Assembly: GCA_000733415.1 (NCBI GenBank)
Contig: KL662191.1
Location: 5,699,836 to 5,763,835, forward strand
Direction: 5' to 3'
Origin: [Leptolyngbya] sp. JSC-1
GTDB taxonomy: Bacteria > Cyanobacteriota > Cyanobacteriia > Elainellales > Elainellaceae
Length of the DNA stretch: 64,000 nucleotides
The notes under the pieces are model-generated. The model saw only the letters and a program-made list of their open reading frames with translations. It was not told the DNA's origin and searched no databases. A program made the position numbers and the translations under genes. Shown here piece after piece: positions 61,279 to 64,000 of this stretch (position 1 is the stretch's first letter; the number at the start of each line of letters is the position of its first letter).

Positions 61279-61482
61279 TTAATCGTCAGTCGGTTCTTCA
61301 GCCGGAGTCTGGTCTTCAACCAGTTTATCGTCTGACTCCAGCCAAGGAGAGTCGTAATGATTCCACGGCAGAATTGGGATATTGGGCAGCTTGCGCGTCA
61401 GGACCGTGATATTCCGCAAGTCCGGCTTGGGAAGTTTGATCCGCAGATTAGTTTCAGAAAAACGAGCTGAGCTAAGACTCAT
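61279..61482 (-). CDS. Small conserved hypothetical protein, 67 aa
   Basis: A 67-residue protein with a basic N-terminal half and acidic C-terminus: MSLSSARFSETNLRIKLPKP, the aromatic ILPWNHYDSPWLESDD, and EDQTPAEEPTDD. No domain known. It is immediately upstream of the yjbQ-like gene (3 bp), so the pair is probably an operon. Confidence 0.6.
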   Translation of the reverse strand: MSLSSARFSETNLRIKLPKPDLRNITVLTRKLPNIPILPWNHYDSPWLESDDKLVEDQTPAEEPTDD

Positions 61483-61536
61483 AGATTAAACCTAGAAATT
61501 GGATTGAGAGCCAACTCAAAACTTAACACTCAAAAC

Positions 61537-62043
61537 TCAGACCTCTTTAGTAAATCCTGCCAACAGACTGCTCAGAATATGTAGCAACACAATCACAACC
61601 ACCGTCCAAAGCGCATAGCTAGCTAATAGTAAGGCTTGGGTAATATCATCCAACCGCTGCTTATTAGCATTATAGACCTCGATTAAATTGGTCAACATTT
61701 GCAGCCGGTATTGATCGGGTGGTAGAGCCAGATAGCGCTCCAGCGTTTCCCGGTCGTCTAGGTTGGGTGTAATCAAGGTCTGGCGCGGCAACAGGGCATA
61801 GATCAGCAAGCTAAAGCTGAGCAAAAAACCGCTTAGCTCGATTAGGCTGAACCAACTCCAGGTGAAAATTAGGCGTGAAATCGCCAAGATGGTCAAGAGG
61901 GCCGTGTTGACCACAAACAGAATATTGAGCTGGGTTAAGGAAAATTGCCGCAACTGCTGCTGTTGCTCCAGGACGGCACGGGCATCCCGAATCGCTAGAT
62001 CCAATGTGGCTATGTCCGGGAATTTTGCTTCATTATTGGCCAT
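61537..62043 (-). CDS. Membrane protein with helical hairpin, 168 aa
   Basis: A 168-residue protein with two adjacent membrane helices (LNILFVVNTALLTILAISRL and FSLIELSGFLLSFSLLIYAL), then a soluble helical segment and a third hydrophobic stretch near the C-terminus (ALWTVVVIVLLHILSSLL). Likely integral to the cytoplasmic or thylakoid membrane. Function unknown; the layout (helices at both ends around a helical middle) is similar to SLATT-like proteins, which is a weak inference. Confidence 0.7.
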   Translation of the reverse strand: MANNEAKFPDIATLDLAIRDARAVLEQQQQLRQFSLTQLNILFVVNTALLTILAISRLIFTWSWFSLIELSGFLLSFSLLIYALLPRQTLITPNLDDRETLERYLALPPDQYRLQMLTNLIEVYNANKQRLDDITQALLLASYALWTVVVIVLLHILSSLLAGFTKEV

Positions 62044-62108
62044 TGCGCCATTGAGAGATGCAACAGTTCGGTCTTAACTTCCAATTCAATCACTCAACCA
62101 ACTCCAAC

Positions 62109-63188
62109 TCAACTGTGAAAATAGTCAACCACAGCACGGGCGATCGTTTCATTGCCGTCTTTGGCAACGGGGTTATCGGTGCGAGGTGGTTGCACTGGCT
62201 CATGCAGAAACTGCCAGTTGCCGTGAAAGAATTCGTCTGGGGTGAGAATCTGGTGTGGATTGTGATCTTGCATCCCGTTCAGCAGAATCGGCGCTTCGGC
62301 AAAACCAGCGCGAGTTACGGAAACGATTGGCACATCTAAACGACAGGCTTCGGCAAAGGTACTAAATCCCGGTTTGGACATCACCCGACCACAGAGCGGC
62401 ATAAAGTCTACCGGACGGTAGGCATGGTCCTGAATTTTGCACAGATTTGGCAAATTCGGCGCGTTGCGGTCAAAGGTAATGAACTGCCAATCCGGGAACT
62501 TGGCCAGATTGTGATAGGGAATTTGGTCTAGCCCCAACCCGCCAAAGGTCATCAAAACCGTGCGTTCCGGGGGTGCAGTGAGGTTGAACATAGTGCGTAG
62601 ATCCGCGAGGGGAAAGTGGGGCGAGCCGCCAGTCAAGCCCACATCGGTGATTTGAGGAAAGGCACTCATGGGTTCGTGGAAGGGCAGCCGGAAGAGCTGA
62701 TCGCACTGACCAAAGTGGGTCGCAATCCAGTCCGCGATCTCGATAAACTCACCGCCCCAAGCTCGGTAGATAAAATCCCAGCCAAAATTGCTGATCATCC
62801 AGCAGGGCACCCCAGCTGCATGGGCAATTGCCGTGGCAATTGGAGGAATATCGGCCAGCACCAAACTCATACGATTCTGGCGAATGAAATTTGCTTCCCC
62901 AGCCACGACCTGCCTTTCTTGGGCTTGCAGTTGCTTCAGTTTGTCCAGCGTAGCGGCTTGGTCCATTGCCAAACTGTCGCTTTGGATCACCCCGATGTCT
63001 AACACCGCGTGGCGATGAATAAAATCTGTGCGCAAATAGGACTCTAGCAGCCAACGGGGGGACGTAGTCACTAGCGCAATTAATACATCGGGACAGAGGC
63101 GCTTCACGTCTGCCACAACCGAGGCCATCCGGGTAGCATGACCGAAACCATGATTGGTAATTGCAACGTACAGAAAAGGTTGAGGCAT
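62109..63188 (-). CDS. Glycosyltransferase-like protein (MurG/GT28-type fold)
   Basis: A 359-residue protein with a two-Rossmann GT-B layout. The N-terminal YVAITNHGFGHATRMASVVADV contains the glycine/histidine loop, and the C-terminal part has MSKPGFSTFAEACRLDVPIVSVTRAGFAEAPIL, like the sugar-nucleotide site of GT28 proteins. Soluble, probably membrane-associated in use. Donor and acceptor are unknown. Monocistronic. Confidence 0.8.
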   Translation of the reverse strand: MPQPFLYVAITNHGFGHATRMASVVADVKRLCPDVLIALVTTSPRWLLESYLRTDFIHRHAVLDIGVIQSDSLAMDQAATLDKLKQLQAQERQVVAGEANFIRQNRMSLVLADIPPIATAIAHAAGVPCWMISNFGWDFIYRAWGGEFIEIADWIATHFGQCDQLFRLPFHEPMSAFPQITDVGLTGGSPHFPLADLRTMFNLTAPPERTVLMTFGGLGLDQIPYHNLAKFPDWQFITFDRNAPNLPNLCKIQDHAYRPVDFMPLCGRVMSKPGFSTFAEACRLDVPIVSVTRAGFAEAPILLNGMQDHNPHQILTPDEFFHGNWQFLHEPVQPPRTDNPVAKDGNETIARAVVDYFHS

Positions 63189-63213
63189 AGAAGCATGAAA
63201 GGAGAGCCAATAC

Positions 63214-63240
63214 TAAAAAACCCCAGGCATAATGCTGGGG
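63214..63240 (-). terminator. Intrinsic terminator (minus strand)
   Basis: On the minus strand CCCCAG (63240-63235) pairs with CTGGGG (63226-63221), followed by TTTTTT. It ends the 162-aa gene transcript. Confidence 0.8.
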
Positions 63241-63338
63241 GCAAAATAATCAGGGTGCATCTACCCCTCCTTTATACCAAGTTTTACCGAGCAAAATTAG
63301 GGCATCTTGGTACTCCTCACCGGAACTTGATGCGAGCG

Positions 63339-63827
63339 TTAAAAGTTGTTATGGTCCTGCGGATCGCCACTTGCGGGAAACGACCAGTTGATCAACTCCT
63401 TATCGGGACACTCGACGCCCTCTTCCACCCCATAGGGATGCATGGCGCAAACCAGGAAATTCCCACCATACTGCTGACCGTGATAATTGCGACAGCCGAT
63501 ACAAGCCGGATGCTGGTTCAGCCAAGGTTCAACTGTGTGGGTTACAGGTTCCACGGCCCGGTCAATCGTTGCCTCGATACCCCAAATCGCTTGCACGACT
63601 GGATCAAGCCACTGTCCGATCTGCTCATCGAGCTGCTCTAGCTTCGGAGCCAATACTTCATCAATTTGATTAAGGGTGTCCTCTACGTCGTCTGCGACCT
63701 CTTCCGACAGGTCAAGCAGCGCATCGGTAGCTTCTGCCAAGTCGCGCCCTACTGCTTCAAACAGCTGACCCACTTCCGCCGCAATGGTTTCAAAGGCTTT
63801 AAACCAGTCTTGTTGCCAGTTTTCCAT
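63339..63827 (-). CDS. Conserved cyanobacterial protein with Cys-rich C-terminal motif
   Basis: A 162-residue protein. Residues 1-100 form an acidic, helical coiled-coil region (LFEAVGRDLAEATDALLDLS, EEVADDVEDTLNQIDEVLAP). The last 60 residues hold HPACIGCRNYHGQQYGGNFL, VCAMHPYG and ECPDKELINW: four Cys plus two His that could bind a metal or a cluster. The combination appears to be a widespread cyanobacterial family of unknown function. Confidence 0.8.
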   Translation of the reverse strand: MENWQQDWFKAFETIAAEVGQLFEAVGRDLAEATDALLDLSEEVADDVEDTLNQIDEVLAPKLEQLDEQIGQWLDPVVQAIWGIEATIDRAVEPVTHTVEPWLNQHPACIGCRNYHGQQYGGNFLVCAMHPYGVEEGVECPDKELINWSFPASGDPQDHNNF

Positions 63828-63927
63828 AGTTCATATTAAGTGTTAAGTTTTGAGTTTTAAGTTGACTTGTTACCGATTTTCCACGGTGGTTTTACTAGGG
63901 AGAGCAGTAAATGGTGAAGAGTGTTTC

Positions 63928-64000
63928 GGTGAGGGGTGAGGGGTGAGGGGTGTGGGGTGAGGGTGAGGGGTGAGGGGTGAGGGGTGAGGGGTGTGGGGTG
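63928..64000. repeat. GGGGTGAG low-complexity tract at window end
   Basis: Units of GGGGTGAGG and GGGTGTGG in tandem, running off the right edge. Same class as the tracts at 22420-22645 and 52300-52376. Confidence 0.8.

Overview
The window is a piece of cyanobacterial chromosome. Markers for this are rpaB next to radA, a light-dependent protochlorophyllide reductase, a ctaA-ctaB / ctaCDE respiratory oxidase locus, many small conserved proteins of a cyanobacterial type, and C-rich or G-rich spacer tracts. A filamentous Leptolyngbya- or Oculatella-like organism is a guess only. No rRNA, tRNA, CRISPR array or complete insertion sequence was recognised.

Layout. 1-12.4 kb is housekeeping: an SDR oxidoreductase, a GH31 glucosidase, a small gene with a structured leader, a universal stress protein, pgk, the plsX-fabH-fabD fatty-acid cluster, rpaB and radA. 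12.4-16 kb is accessory and decaying: a 5'-truncated Uma2 nuclease, a tyrosine phosphatase, a Dam-type methylase split by a 7-nt duplication with a restriction-nuclease-like remnant, then a structured RNA leader, a small conserved gene and a 42-residue secreted peptide. 16-37.4 kb is the main accessory system: an extracellular-type contractile injection system (eCIS, possibly the thylakoid-anchored kind known in cyanobacteria). One DUF4157 protein with a HELTH motif lies on the plus strand, facing a minus-strand block that runs AAA+ ATPase, small ORF, cap (DUF4255), sheath, tube, tail assembly protein, DUF6760, disordered protein, LysM protein, hub, spike, PAAR tip, gp25, two baseplate J paralogues, tail protein I and a fibre-like protein. 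No capsid, terminase or T6SS membrane-complex genes are present.

37.4-48.4 kb holds por, a DrrA-type ABC ATPase, ctaB and ctaA on the minus strand, and ctaC-ctaD-ctaE plus a thioredoxin-TPR protein on the plus strand. CtaB and CtaA make the heme O/A that CtaD needs. 48.4-64 kb is mixed: a methyltransferase, homoserine dehydrogenase, two transketolase-family genes, small conserved proteins, an FRG-domain protein, YjbQ, a glycosyltransferase-like protein, and several gene wrecks (2Fe-2S ferredoxin-like, DUF29, antitoxin-like).

The least expected findings are RNA-level. Two copies of one multi-helix RNA (14694-14853 plus, 56430-56580 minus) share a long closing stem, compensatory base changes and a conserved single-stranded block, and each ends 34-35 nt before the start codon of an unrelated gene. 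This looks like an unnamed cis-regulatory RNA class. A third leader (3687-3893 minus) has two mutually exclusive pairings, one covering the ribosome-binding site. Within the eCIS block the DUF6760 ORF has no start codon and lies in the -1 frame of the upstream gene, as in the gpG/gpGT frameshift genes of tailed phages.
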